Below are positions 9,271-17,385 of a stretch of 64,000 bases of DNA, piece after piece. A program made the translations under genes and the position numbers. The notes beneath the pieces were generated by a model. The model was not told the DNA's origin, did no database searches, and worked only from the letters and a program-made list of their open reading frames with translations. Source of the stretch: DASQPJ01 sp036268355 (GTDB lineage: Bacteria > Actinomycetota > Actinomycetes > Sporichthyales > Sporichthyaceae); contig DATAUG010000259.1 of assembly GCA_036268355.1 (NCBI GenBank), forward strand, positions 62,001 through 126,000, written 5' to 3'. Position 1 is the stretch's first letter, and the number at the start of each line of letters is the position of its first letter.

Positions 9271-9480
9271 AAGGGGTGACACCCGCATCGACGCCCGCCG
9301 AAGGGGTGACACGCCGACTCACGCCGACCCAAGGGGTGACACCCCCACCGACGCCGGCCGGAGGGGTGACACGCCGACTCACGCCGACCCAAGGGGTGAC
9401 ACCCCCACCGACGCTGACCGAAGGGGTGACACGCCCATCGGCGCTGACCGAAGGGGTGACACCCCCACCGACCGAGCGGA
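9271..9480. repeat. Seven-unit 30-bp tandem array with palindromic core
   Basis: AAGGGGTGACAC (GAGGGGTGACAC in one unit) recurs at exactly 9271, 9301, 9331, 9361, 9391, 9421 and 9451. Units continue CCCCACCGACGCTGACCG or a variant, and the variants alternate (9301 equals 9361; 9331 resembles 9391), giving a 60-bp higher-order period. Where followed by CCC the core GGGGTGACACCCC is a perfect odd palindrome. The array fills most of the 340-bp spacer between the thiolase 3' end and the meaB start. No gene is believed to lie in it; open frames through it are repeats. Confidence 0.9.
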
Positions 9481-9506
9481 TGCCCGAAAAGCCCCGATTT
9501 GTCCGT

Positions 9507-9531
9507 GCGTTGGGGGTGACACCCCCAACGC
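9507..9531. terminator. 25-bp perfect palindrome after the thiolase gene
   Basis: Twelve-base arms around a single central A, built on the same GGGGGTGACACCCCC core as the neighbouring array. It lies about 30 bp beyond the thiolase stop and could act as its terminator or as a protein-binding site. Confidence 0.55.
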
Positions 9532-9562
9532 GCCTCGGTACCGCCAGGAGTCTCGTGCGCCG

Positions 9563-10741
9563 TCAGGAGCCGACCCGCAGCACGAGCGCGTCCCCCTGAC
9601 CGCCGCCGCCGCACAGCGCGGCCGCGCCGATCCCGCCGCCCCGGCGGCCCAACTCCAGGGCCAGATGCAGCACCAGCCGGGCCCCGGACATCCCGATCGG
9701 GTGGCCCAGCGCGATCGCGCCGCCATTGACGTTGACCCGCTCGTCGTCGATCCCCAGGTCGGCCGTCGACGCGATCCCGACGGAGGCGAACGCCTCGTTG
9801 ATCTCGACCAGATCCAGGTCCGCCGGCGTGAGGTTCTCCTTGGCCAGGGCGGCCCGGATCGCGTTGGCCGGCTGCATCTGCAGCGACGAGTCCGGGCCGG
9901 CGACCGCGGCGTGGGCGCCGATCTCGGCGATCCAGCTCAGCCCGAGCGAACGCGCCTTGGCCTTGCTCATCACCACCACGGCAGCGCCGCCGTCGGAGAT
10001 CTGCGACGCCGAGCCCGCGGTGATCGTCCCGTCCTTGCGGAAAGCCGGCGGCAGCTTGGCCAACGACTGGGCGGTCGTGTCCGGACGGATGCCCTCGTCG
10101 TCGGTGAACACGATCGCCTCGCCGCGCCGTTGCGGGATCTCAACCGGCACGATCTCCTCGGCGAACAGCCCGTTCTTCGCGGCCGTGGCGGCCCGCTGGT
10201 GGGACCGCGCCGCGAACGCGTCCTGCTCCGCGCGGCTGATCGCGCCGTTGTGACTCTCCGTCAGTTCGCCCATGGGCACGTCGGTGAACACGTCCCACAG
10301 CCCGTCGTAGGCCATCGCGTCGACCAGTGTCACGTCGCCGTACTTGAACCCGGCGCGCGACTTGGGCAGCAGGTGCGGGGCGTTGGTCATCGACTCCATG
10401 CCGCCGGCCACGATCGTGTCGTACTCCCCGGCCCGGATCAGCTGGTCGGCCAGCGCGATCGCGTTCAGCCCGGACAGGCAGACCTTGTTGATCGTCAGCG
10501 CCGGGACGCCCATCGGGATGCCGCCGGCCACCGCGGCCTGCCGGGCGGTGATCTGGCCGGCACCGGCCCCCAGCACCTGACCCATGATCACGTACTGGAC
10601 GTCGCCGGCCGGCACCTGCGCGCGCGCCAGCGCACCCGCGATCGCCTTGCCGCCCAACTGCGCGCCGCTGAAGTCCTTCAGCGAACCCAGCAGCCGGCCC
10701 ATCGGCGTGCGGGCCCCGGCGACGATGACCGAACCTGACAT
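9563..10741 (-). CDS. Acetyl-CoA C-acetyltransferase (thiolase)
   Basis: 392 residues, standard thiolase length. Catalytic residues are visible: nucleophile Cys88 in NKVCLSGLNAI, His347 in GHPIGMSG and Cys377 in CGGGGQGDAL. The ATG at 10741 follows GGAGGTGGGAGCCAG, an excellent ribosome site. It condenses two acetyl-CoA to acetoacetyl-CoA, the first step of the ethylmalonyl-CoA route (PhaA role), or acts in beta-oxidation. The genes around it (epimerase, Ccr, Hbd, Ecm) favour the biosynthetic role. Whether it prefers C4 substrates cannot be told from sequence. Confidence 0.94.
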   Translation of the reverse strand: MSGSVIVAGARTPMGRLLGSLKDFSGAQLGGKAIAGALARAQVPAGDVQYVIMGQVLGAGAGQITARQAAVAGGIPMGVPALTINKVCLSGLNAIALADQLIRAGEYDTIVAGGMESMTNAPHLLPKSRAGFKYGDVTLVDAMAYDGLWDVFTDVPMGELTESHNGAISRAEQDAFAARSHQRAATAAKNGLFAEEIVPVEIPQRRGEAIVFTDDEGIRPDTTAQSLAKLPPAFRKDGTITAGSASQISDGGAAVVVMSKAKARSLGLSWIAEIGAHAAVAGPDSSLQMQPANAIRAALAKENLTPADLDLVEINEAFASVGIASTADLGIDDERVNVNGGAIALGHPIGMSGARLVLHLALELGRRGGGIGAAALCGGGGQGDALVLRVGS

Positions 10742-10913
10742 CTGGCTCCCACCTCCACGTGTTGTTTCAGTCGGCACGCTTCAACCGCTCGGCAACGGGA
10801 GCCAGCTCGAGCTGCCCGCTACCTCTAAATCACGCGCGCGTGGCGGCACCGCACCGCCTGCGTGCCACCATAACCACCACAGGCACGTCAAACGTCCCCC
10901 CGGGAGGGACCAG

Positions 10914-11348
10914 GTGATCAACCGGATCGACCACGTGGGGATCGCGGTCCACGACCTCGACGCAGCGATCGCGTTCTACGAGCGCACGTTCGGGATGACC
11001 GTGGTGCACGAGGAGGTCAACGAGGAGCAGGGCGTCCGGGAGGCCATGCTGGCGGTGGGCGACTCCGGCTCGTGCATCCAGTTGCTCGCGCCACTTCGGG
11101 AGGACTCCCCGATCGGCAAGTTCCTGGCCCGCAACGGCGAGGGGATCCAGCAGGTCGCCTACGGCGTCGACGACATCGACGCGACGTGCGCCCATCTGCG
11201 CGAGGCCGGGGTTCGCCTGCTGTACGACGCACCCAAGCGCGGCACCGCCGACTCGCGGATCAACTTCGTGCATCCGAAGGACGCCGGCGGCGTGCTGATC
11301 GAACTGGTCGAGGCGGCGGGCCCGCCCCACTTGCCGCACTCACCCTGA
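10914..11348 (+). CDS. mce: Methylmalonyl/ethylmalonyl-CoA epimerase
   Basis: 144 residues from a GTG at 10914 preceded by CGGGAGGG. Two VOC-fold repeats carry the metal ligands His7 (IDHVGIAV) and the C-terminal Glu in GGVLIELVE, with the family sequences QVAYGVDDIDA and RGTADSRINFVHP. It interconverts the epimers of methylmalonyl-CoA and, in the ethylmalonyl-CoA pathway, of ethylmalonyl-CoA. It is divergent from the thiolase and next to ccr. Its last 9 bases overlap the convergent dedA gene. Confidence 0.95.
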   Translation: MINRIDHVGIAVHDLDAAIAFYERTFGMTVVHEEVNEEQGVREAMLAVGDSGSCIQLLAPLREDSPIGKFLARNGEGIQQVAYGVDDIDATCAHLREAGVRLLYDAPKRGTADSRINFVHPKDAGGVLIELVEAAGPPHLPHSP

Positions 11349-11975
11349 ATCCGGGGCGCCGGCCGGCTCGGGCGCCCGCTCGGCACGGTGCTTACGGATG
11401 CCCAGCACCACGACTGCCACCACGACCGCGGCGGCGACCACGCAGGCGCCCGCCTTGCCCGCGGTGTGCTCGACCCGCTGGTAGGAGTTGCCGGCCAGGT
11501 AGCCGACCGTCACGAAGGTCGTCCCCCAGACGATGCCGCCCAAGGCGTTGAACGTCAGGTACTTGCGATAGCCCATCCCGGACATGCCTGCCAACGCGGG
11601 CATCACCGGCCGGAAGAACGCGACGAAGCGCCCGAGGAACACCGCGGTCCCGCCGCGTCGGCCCAGCATGTCCATCGCCTTGGCCATGCGGTGCTGATGC
11701 CCCTTCAGAAACTTGATGTTCAGCAGCCTCGGCCCGAACCGCCGACCCACCTCGAAGCCGACGCAGGCGCCCAGGACGCTGGCTGCCACCACGACCGCCA
11801 TCGCGGCCGACAGGTGTGCTCCGCCGCGGGCGGCCTGGACGCCGCCCAGCACGGCCGCGGTCTCCCCGGGAACGAAGCCGATGAACAGCGCGTACTCGGC
11901 GAACACCAGCAGGCCGACGATCAGGTAGAGCCAACCCTGGTCCAGGTTCAGCACGTGATCGACGAGGCCGCCCAT
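11340..11975 (-). CDS. DedA/SNARE-associated family membrane protein
   Basis: 211 residues from the ATG at 11975; a GTG at 11993 would add six residues and is the alternative. It is a DedA-family protein with the signature FxGRFVAFFRPVMPALAGMSGM and the N-terminal FIGFVPGETAAVLGG re-entrant loop, plus a C-terminal transmembrane helix and basic tail. DedA proteins are implicated in lipid carrier flipping across the membrane. It is divergent from ccr and convergent, with 9-bp overlap, with the epimerase gene. Confidence 0.88.
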   Translation of the reverse strand: MGGLVDHVLNLDQGWLYLIVGLLVFAEYALFIGFVPGETAAVLGGVQAARGGAHLSAAMAVVVAASVLGACVGFEVGRRFGPRLLNIKFLKGHQHRMAKAMDMLGRRGGTAVFLGRFVAFFRPVMPALAGMSGMGYRKYLTFNALGGIVWGTTFVTVGYLAGNSYQRVEHTAGKAGACVVAAAVVVAVVVLGIRKHRAERAPEPAGAPDSG

Positions 11976-11997
11976 TGCGGCAGTGTTCCGCACACCA

Positions 11998-12019
11998 GCC
12001 CCTACTTGTCGGTAGGGGC
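11998..12019. promoter_or_regulatory. Inverted repeat in the dedA-ccr divergent spacer
   Basis: Perfect 8-base arms GCCCCTAC and GTAGGGGC separated by six bases, ending 18 bp before the ccr ATG and lying in a 62-bp divergent promoter region. Size and position fit a repressor or activator operator. The cognate regulator is not identified in the window. Confidence 0.5.
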
Positions 12020-12037
12020 CGCTGGTACCTTGCGCGG

Positions 12038-13369
12038 ATGCAGCAGATTCTGGACGCGGTTCTGGCGCAGGACGCCGCCGCGGTCGCCGCGTGCCCAGTG
12101 CCGACGTCGTACCGCGCAGTCACGGTTCATGCCGACGAGACCACCATGTTCGCGGGCCTGGAAAGTCGCGAGAAGGATCCGCGACGCAGCCTGCACATCG
12201 AGGAGGTGCCGACCCCGGAGCTGGGCCCGGGCGAGGCATTGGTCGTCGTGATGGCCAGTGCGATCAACTACAACAGCGTCTGGACGTCGATCTTCGAGCC
12301 GATGCCGACCTTCGGGTTCCTGCAACGCTACGGCCGACTGAGCGAGCTGACCAAGCGCCATGACCTGCCGTACCAGGTGATCGGTTCGGACCTGGCCGGC
12401 GTGGTGCTGCGGGTCGGCCCCGGGGTGAGCAAGTGGCGGGCCGGCGACCGGGTCGTGGCCCACTGCCTGTCCGTCGAGCTCGAGGACGCGGCCGGGCACG
12501 ACGACACGATGATGGACCCGCAACAACGGATCTGGGGCTTCGAGACCAACTTCGGCGGCCTGGCCGATCTCGCGCTGGTGAAGGCGAACCAGCTGATGCC
12601 CAAACCGGAACATCTGACCTGGGAGGAGGCCGCCTGCCCGGGTCTGGTCAACTCGACCGCCTACCGGCAGTTGGTCTCGCACAACGGCGCGAACATGAAG
12701 CAGGGCGACGTCGTGCTGATCTGGGGCGCCTCTGGCGGTCTGGGTTCCTACGCCACCCAGATGGCGTTGACCGGCGGGGCGATCCCGGTCTGCGTGGTCT
12801 CCAGCCCGGACAAGGCCGCGATCGTCCGCTCGATGGGCGCCGATCTGGTGATCGACCGGGCGGCCGAGGGCTTCCGGTTCTGGAAGGACGAGAACACCCA
12901 GGACCCGAAGGAATGGCAGCGGCTGGGCGCACGGATCCGCGAGCTCACCGGCGGTGAGGACGTCGACATCGTGTTCGAACACCCGGGCCGGGAGACCTTC
13001 GGCGCCAGCGTCTACGTGACCAAGCGCGGGGGCACCATCGTGACCTGCGCCTCCACCTCCGGCTTCATGCACCAGTACGACAACCGCTACCTGTGGATGC
13101 ATCTCAAACGGATCGTCGGCTCGCACTTCGCCAACTACCGCGAGGCCTGGGAGGCGAACCGCCTGATCGACAAGGGTCTGATCCACCCCACCCTGTCCAA
13201 GGTGTACCCGCTGACCGAGACCGGCCAGGCCACCCTCGACGTGCACCGCAACGCCCACCAGGGCAAGGTCGGCGTGCTCTGCCTGGCGCCGTCCGAAGGC
13301 ATGGGAGTGCTCGACGCGGAGAAGCGCGCGCGCCACCTGACCGCGATAAATCGGTTCCGTAACGTCTGA
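12038..13369 (+). CDS. ccrA: Crotonyl-CoA carboxylase/reductase
   Basis: 443 residues, the size and sequence type of Ccr (medium-chain dehydrogenase superfamily). It reductively carboxylates crotonyl-CoA to ethylmalonyl-CoA with NADPH, the committed step of the ethylmalonyl-CoA pathway, and also supplies polyketide extender units. Diagnostic segments are INYNSVWTSIFEP, GSDLAGVVLRVGPGV, WGFETNFGGLA and the nucleotide loop WGASGGLGSYATQ near 229-241. The ATG at 12038 gives the canonical N-terminus MQQILDAVLAQD. Epimerase, thiolase, Hbd and Ecm genes lie within 12 kb. Confidence 0.97.
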   Translation: MQQILDAVLAQDAAAVAACPVPTSYRAVTVHADETTMFAGLESREKDPRRSLHIEEVPTPELGPGEALVVVMASAINYNSVWTSIFEPMPTFGFLQRYGRLSELTKRHDLPYQVIGSDLAGVVLRVGPGVSKWRAGDRVVAHCLSVELEDAAGHDDTMMDPQQRIWGFETNFGGLADLALVKANQLMPKPEHLTWEEAACPGLVNSTAYRQLVSHNGANMKQGDVVLIWGASGGLGSYATQMALTGGAIPVCVVSSPDKAAIVRSMGADLVIDRAAEGFRFWKDENTQDPKEWQRLGARIRELTGGEDVDIVFEHPGRETFGASVYVTKRGGTIVTCASTSGFMHQYDNRYLWMHLKRIVGSHFANYREAWEANRLIDKGLIHPTLSKVYPLTETGQATLDVHRNAHQGKVGVLCLAPSEGMGVLDAEKRARHLTAINRFRNV

Positions 13370-13444
13370 CCGGGGTCCATCAGAAACCGGGCAAATGGAC
13401 GTAGCACCTGATCCGGCCCGCGGCGCCGTGGCACGATCAGGAAC

Positions 13445-14404
13445 ATGACGACCGAGGTCGCGTCGGACGACGCGATCGCACCGACCTGGGGAACCCGGTT
13501 CGACATCGCCTTGCGCGGGTACGACCGGGGGCAGGTCGATCGGCACGTCGCGGAGCTGGCGCAGCGGGCGATCGTGTTGCGCAACGCCGTGGCCACGGCC
13601 GAGGCGACGGCCGCGGCCGCGCACGCCGAAGCGGCGCAGCTGGCTGCGGAGCTCGCCGACCTGCGGTCCCGGTTGGCGGCCGCCGAGACCCGCGCCGTCG
13701 TCCCGATCGACGGGGCCGAGCGACTGATGGCGCTGGCTGCGCTGACGGCCGAGAAGTTGCGGGCGGAGGCCGCGGAGCTCCGGGCGGCCGCCGCCGAGGC
13801 GACCCAGGCCGCGCAGGAGCAGCACGCCGAGGCACTGGAAACCGCCGCCGCCGAGAAGGCCGCGATCCTCGCCGAGGCACGCCAGACCGCGGTGGCGTTG
13901 GCCGAGGCAGGCCGAGCCACGGCCGAGGCACGTCGCGCCGAAGGTGCCTCGTCGCGCAAACGTGCCGAGCAGGCCGCCCGCAGGGAGGCCGACCAGATAA
14001 CTGCCGAGGCCCGCGCGACCGCGGACCGGATCGCGGCCGAGGCGGCCGCCGACCGCGCCGTCGCGGCCGCCGAGCGCACCGTGGCCGAACAGTTGCGTCG
14101 GGCCGCCGAGGAACATGCGGCAAATCGGGCAAATGCTGCCGATTCGGCGGCGGTGCGGGCCGAGGACGGCGACCCGGCGAAGCTGCACGCCCGGTCGGCG
14201 GCGATGGCCGCGGAGTTCGAGGCCACCGAACGCGCCCTGCGGGCCGTGGAAGCCGAACGCCAACGGATGGTAAACGGTCGGTCGGCGATGTACCAACACC
14301 CTTCCGAGGTCCAACTGGCCTTGACCGCGCCGGCGGAGACCGGCGAATCGCCGTCCGCGGCGGGGCTCCAGGGGCAGTCCGAGGGCCTGCACAACGGCGA
14401 GTGA
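13445..14404 (+). CDS. DivIVA-like coiled-coil protein
   Basis: 319 residues. The N-terminal 20-45 region (FDIALRGYDRGQVDRHVAEL) matches the lipid-binding DivIVA motif. The rest (about 50-270) is an almost uninterrupted Ala/Glu/Arg coiled coil, followed by a disordered tail. DivIVA-type proteins localise to curved membrane and organise polar growth or septation in actinobacteria. The following gene has the same layout, so the pair is probably a duplication. Exact ortholog (DivIVA, Scy or FilP class) cannot be assigned. Confidence 0.8.
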   Translation: MTTEVASDDAIAPTWGTRFDIALRGYDRGQVDRHVAELAQRAIVLRNAVATAEATAAAAHAEAAQLAAELADLRSRLAAAETRAVVPIDGAERLMALAALTAEKLRAEAAELRAAAAEATQAAQEQHAEALETAAAEKAAILAEARQTAVALAEAGRATAEARRAEGASSRKRAEQAARREADQITAEARATADRIAAEAAADRAVAAAERTVAEQLRRAAEEHAANRANAADSAAVRAEDGDPAKLHARSAAMAAEFEATERALRAVEAERQRMVNGRSAMYQHPSEVQLALTAPAETGESPSAAGLQGQSEGLHNGE

Positions 14405-14629
14405 GAAGGTGGGGACCAGTACGAACGAATGACCCGGTTTTCGTTTCCCGCACGGCGATTTCGGCTATGTGGGGACACGCCGGGCGGGAGTTTAAGCGAT
14501 GAGATCCCGCACGTGGTATCGCTGTCCATGAAGAATGTAGATACGGCACGAAGCGAAGGGCTGCTCTGCCACCATGGGGCCAGTGGATCACCAGAGAAGA
14601 CCAAACTTGAACCGAGGACCGGTGTCGCG

Positions 14630-15634
14630 ATGGCGATGAACGAAACCCCACCTGCGTTCGACATCGTGCTGCGCGGGTACGAGCGCCGGCAGGTGGATGA
14701 GCACCTCTCCGCCCTCGTCGGTGAGCGCATGGTCGCTGAGCGGCGCGTCGCCGACCTCGAGCACCACCTGGTTCGGCTCCGCAAGGAAGCCGAGGTGGGC
14801 GAGCAGAACCAGCCCTCGTACGCATCGCTGGGCGCCCGTGTCCAGAAGATCCTGGCACTCGCCGAGGAAGAGGCGCGCGACGTGCGCTCCGAGGCCGGCG
14901 CGCTGAGCGAGCAGACCCGTGCCCAGGCCGCCGCCGACATCGAGCAGATCCGCAGGCTCGGCGAGGAGGACGCCTCCCGGCGCAAGGCCGCGGCCGAGCT
15001 GTCCTGCGTACAGATCATGGAGAACGCACACAACGAGAGCGAGCGCATCCGGGCCGAGGCCGAGAAGGAGGCCACCGCCAAGATGGCGGGGGCCGAGAAG
15101 GTCATCGAGGAGGCGCGCGCCAAGGCCGCCCAGATCGCGACCGAGGTCGAGTCCAAGCTGGCCAAGCGGCGCGAGCAGGCCGAGCGCGACATGTCCGCGC
15201 GCCAGGAGGTCGCCGACGCCCGGCTCGCCGAGACCGGCGCGAAGGCCGACCAGATTCGTACCGAGGCGCAGAAGATGCGCGACGACGCGGAGGCCCGCGC
15301 CAAGCAACTGCTCGAGGCCGCCCGCCGCGAGGCCGAGGACCTGGTCTCCGATGCCCGCGCCAAGGCCGACCGGATGCGCATGGAGTCGGAGCGCGACCTG
15401 GCCGCACTGACCCACCGGCGCGACAGCATCAACGCCCAGCTGTCCAACGTCCGCGAGATGCTGGCAACCCTCACCGGGTCCGCGGCGAATCTCATCGACG
15501 GCAGCTCCGCGCCGGCTGCGGCCCAGGCAGGCGGCCTGCCCATGCCGGCTCAGGGCGGGCCGACCGCGGCACCCACGATGCCGCCGCAGCAGCAGCCGAT
15601 GCAGAACGTGGAGAACGGCTCCTCGCCCGGCTGA
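14630..15634 (+). CDS. Second DivIVA-like coiled-coil protein
   Basis: 334 residues from ATG 14630 (MAMNETPPAFDIVLRGYERRQVDEHL); an ATG two codons downstream is equally possible. A DivIVA-type N-terminal motif is followed by long coiled coil (about 25-300) with repeated EARxxAxxI heptads and a Pro/Gln/Ala-rich tail. It resembles the actinobacterial cellulose-binding/DivIVA-domain proteins implicated in cytoskeletal assemblies. It lies 225 bp after its paralog, so it may have its own promoter. It is followed by a very strong hairpin. Confidence 0.82.
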   Translation: MAMNETPPAFDIVLRGYERRQVDEHLSALVGERMVAERRVADLEHHLVRLRKEAEVGEQNQPSYASLGARVQKILALAEEEARDVRSEAGALSEQTRAQAAADIEQIRRLGEEDASRRKAAAELSCVQIMENAHNESERIRAEAEKEATAKMAGAEKVIEEARAKAAQIATEVESKLAKRREQAERDMSARQEVADARLAETGAKADQIRTEAQKMRDDAEARAKQLLEAARREAEDLVSDARAKADRMRMESERDLAALTHRRDSINAQLSNVREMLATLTGSAANLIDGSSAPAAAQAGGLPMPAQGGPTAAPTMPPQQQPMQNVENGSSPG

Positions 15635-15652
15635 GCGCGTCCCAAGCACGTC

Positions 15653-15689
15653 GAAGGGGGTGACACCCGGACCGGGTGTCACCCCCTTC
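15653..15689 (+). terminator. 18-bp-arm hairpin after the coiled-coil gene
   Basis: Perfect 18-base arms (15653-15670 and 15672-15689) around one unpaired A, starting 19 bp after the stop and followed by TTCTGCTT. Its stem contains GGGGGTGACACCC, the same palindromic core as the array at 9271-9480. Confidence 0.85.
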
Positions 15690-15800
15690 TGCTTGCGCGG
15701 CGACCGCCGCGACCGCGGCGTTCACTGGCAAGTATGTAATTCTGTAATCCGGTGATGTTGCTATCAAGATCCGTCTGATACCCGCTTCGAGCGCAGCACG

Positions 15801-15990
15801 CTTCGGGCGAACCGCGCTTCAGGCCAACCACACTTCGGGCGCAGCACGCTTCAGCCGAACCACACTTCGGGCGCAGCACGCTTCAGCCGAACCACACTTC
15901 GGGCGCAGCACCCTTCAGCCGAACCACACTTCGGGCGCAGCACCCTTCAGCCGAACCACACTTCGGGCGCCGCACGCTTCGTGGCAATCG
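15801..15990. repeat. Six-unit 32-bp tandem array
   Basis: The unit starting CTTCGGGCGCAGCACGCTTC recurs at exactly 15801, 15833, 15865, 15897, 15929 and 15961. The three middle copies are nearly identical and the outer ones diverge. Each holds TTCGG and CCGAA as a short inverted pair. It occupies the 404-bp spacer between the second coiled-coil gene and the convergent zinc-binding protein gene. The 32-bp period excludes a coding repeat. No spacers or cas genes, so not CRISPR. Confidence 0.88.
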
Positions 15991-16038
15991 GAGTGCGGGC
16001 GCAGCGAAGGTCCGCGAGAGCAAGCCCGCGCGGCGCCG

Positions 16039-16335
16039 TCAGCGAGCCTTGCGACCGCCGGGCGGAGGCCGCCGCTCGCGGGCCGCCCAACAGGCCGAGT
16101 GCCAGTGCCGCCGGTCCGCGCCGTCCCCGTCGGCACGCCACGCCACCACGTGCGGGGCGCCCACCGGGATCTCCTGCTGGCAGCCCGGGCAGCGATAGGC
16201 CTTGATCACGCTGACCCCGGTCAAGCGCCGCACGTACCAGCCGCCGTCGGGACGATTCTCGTATTCGGTGCCGTCGCCGGCCGGAGCCGGTGGCCGCGGC
16301 CGCTCGGGGCGCGGATGACGGCGGGGCACCGCCAA
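16039..16335 (-). CDS. Small conserved Cys/His protein, probable zinc binding
   Basis: 98 residues from TTG 16335, which is ideally spaced after GAGGAG; a GTG two codons in is possible. A basic, proline-rich N-terminus is followed by a compact motif: Cys49 and Cys52 (CPGC), then QEIPVGAPHVVAW, and HWHSACW (His77, His79, Cys82). The spacing suggests a single zinc site. It resembles a widespread short actinobacterial protein family of unknown function. It reads towards the 32-bp array. Confidence 0.75.
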   Translation of the reverse strand: MAVPRRHPRPERPRPPAPAGDGTEYENRPDGGWYVRRLTGVSVIKAYRCPGCQQEIPVGAPHVVAWRADGDGADRRHWHSACWAARERRPPPGGRKAR

Positions 16336-16523
16336 ATTGTCTCCTCGCCGCCCCGGGGTCGGCCCGCCGGGCGCGCGCCGCAGGCGCCTGCCCCAGTTCA
16401 GCCGTCACAGATTGGTCACGGAGCGAACGAGTCGGGCTGTCGTACCGTCTTCGTGATGACAACTCGGACGGCGTTGGTCCGTCCGCAGCCGCGGCACCAG
16501 CCGCCAGCATGGGGAGACTCCAG

Positions 16524-17288
16524 ATGAACCGCACCGTACGACGCACCCTGATCCCGGTCGCCGCCGCCGCAGTGGTGGGCGGGATCGTCACCACGCTGAT
16601 CGTCGGCAACGGGTCCGGGGCGGTCGTCGCGAACGACGGCGGCCCGGCCACTCCCGCCGCAGACACGGTCTCGGTGAACGGGGTCGGCCTGGTCACCGGG
16701 GCGCCGGACGTGCTTCGCCTGTCGATGGGCGTACAGACCACCGGATCGACCGTCAACACCGCGTTGAACCAGGCCAACGAGGACATCACCAAGATCACCG
16801 AGGCGCTGAAGAAGCACGGCGTCGCCGACAAGGACGTCCAGACCTCGGGCCTGTCCATCAACCCCCACTGGGACCAGAACTCGAACAGCCACATCACCGG
16901 TTACGACGTCTCCGAGTCGATGACCGTCCAGTTGCGCAAGCTCACCGACGCGGGTTCGGCGATCTCCGACGCCGCGGCCGCGGGCGGTAACGACACCCGA
17001 ATCGACGGAGTCTCCTTCGACATCGAGGACAACACCGCCCTGCTCAATCAAGCCCGCGACGCCGCTTTCGCCGACGCGAAGGCCAAGGCCGAGGAGTACG
17101 CCAAACTGGCCGGCCGCAGCCTGGGCAAGGTCAGCCAGGTCAGCGAGACCACCGACACCGCGCCGCGGCCCATCCCCTTCACGGCCGCGCCGATGGCGGC
17201 CTCCGGCATGGCCGAGAAGGCCGTCCCCGTCTCGCCGGGCAGCCAGCAGGTCAGCGTCAACACCTCGGTCGTCTGGGCCCTGAACTGA
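16524..17288 (+). CDS. SIMPL domain (DUF541) exported protein
   Basis: 254 residues from ATG 16524, seven bases after GGGGAG. One N-terminal hydrophobic segment (LIPVAAAAVVGGIVTTLIV) acts as signal or anchor. The rest is a SIMPL/DUF541 domain with the typical VSVNGVGLVTGAPDVLRLSMGVQ opening, ALKKHGVADKDVQTSGLSI and GYDVSESMTVQLR segments. Function is unknown in actinobacteria; related proteins in Gram-negatives affect oxidative stress tolerance. Confidence 0.9.
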   Translation: MNRTVRRTLIPVAAAAVVGGIVTTLIVGNGSGAVVANDGGPATPAADTVSVNGVGLVTGAPDVLRLSMGVQTTGSTVNTALNQANEDITKITEALKKHGVADKDVQTSGLSINPHWDQNSNSHITGYDVSESMTVQLRKLTDAGSAISDAAAAGGNDTRIDGVSFDIEDNTALLNQARDAAFADAKAKAEEYAKLAGRSLGKVSQVSETTDTAPRPIPFTAAPMAASGMAEKAVPVSPGSQQVSVNTSVVWALN

Positions 17289-17304
17289 GCGCCCCCACCA
17301 CTTG

Positions 17305-17357
17305 CCTTGCGTCCGGCCAACGCAGGCCTATCAGGCCTCACTTTGCCGGACGCAAGG
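17305..17357. terminator. Inverted repeat with CCTTGCGTCCGGC stem
   Basis: 13-base perfect arms 17305-17317 and 17345-17357, with a nested AGGCCT pair in the loop. It follows the SIMPL gene by 17 bp and shares the GCGTCCGG stem with the hairpins at 30216 and 49407. Confidence 0.75.
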
Positions 17358-17385
17358 AGGTTTGGCGGCGGGGTAACCTGGACGC

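Noticed and set aside
9271..9480. Resemblance of the 30-bp array to a CRISPR array
   Set aside because: Units are contiguous with no unique spacers, and there are no cas genes in the window.
9276..9599. Open frame through the 30-bp array encoding a Thr/Pro repeat peptide
   Set aside because: All frames are open because the 30-bp period preserves phase; there is no ribosome site and no family resemblance.
12970..12984. GTTCGAAC inside ccr as an additional SOS box
   Set aside because: The half-sites are fused without the four-base spacer, and it lies deep in a coding region.
12002..14392. 796-residue minus-strand open frame
   Set aside because: It is antisense to ccr and the first coiled-coil gene, low-complexity Arg/Gly-rich, and typical of the shadow frame of a high-GC gene.
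13135..15543. 802-residue minus-strand open frame rich in Ser/Ala
   Set aside because: It is the antisense of two coiled-coil genes with repetitive GCC/GAG codons; no independent start signal or family.
15801..15990. Resemblance of the 32-bp array to a CRISPR array or a repeat protein
   Set aside because: There are no spacers, and a 32-bp period cannot maintain a reading frame.
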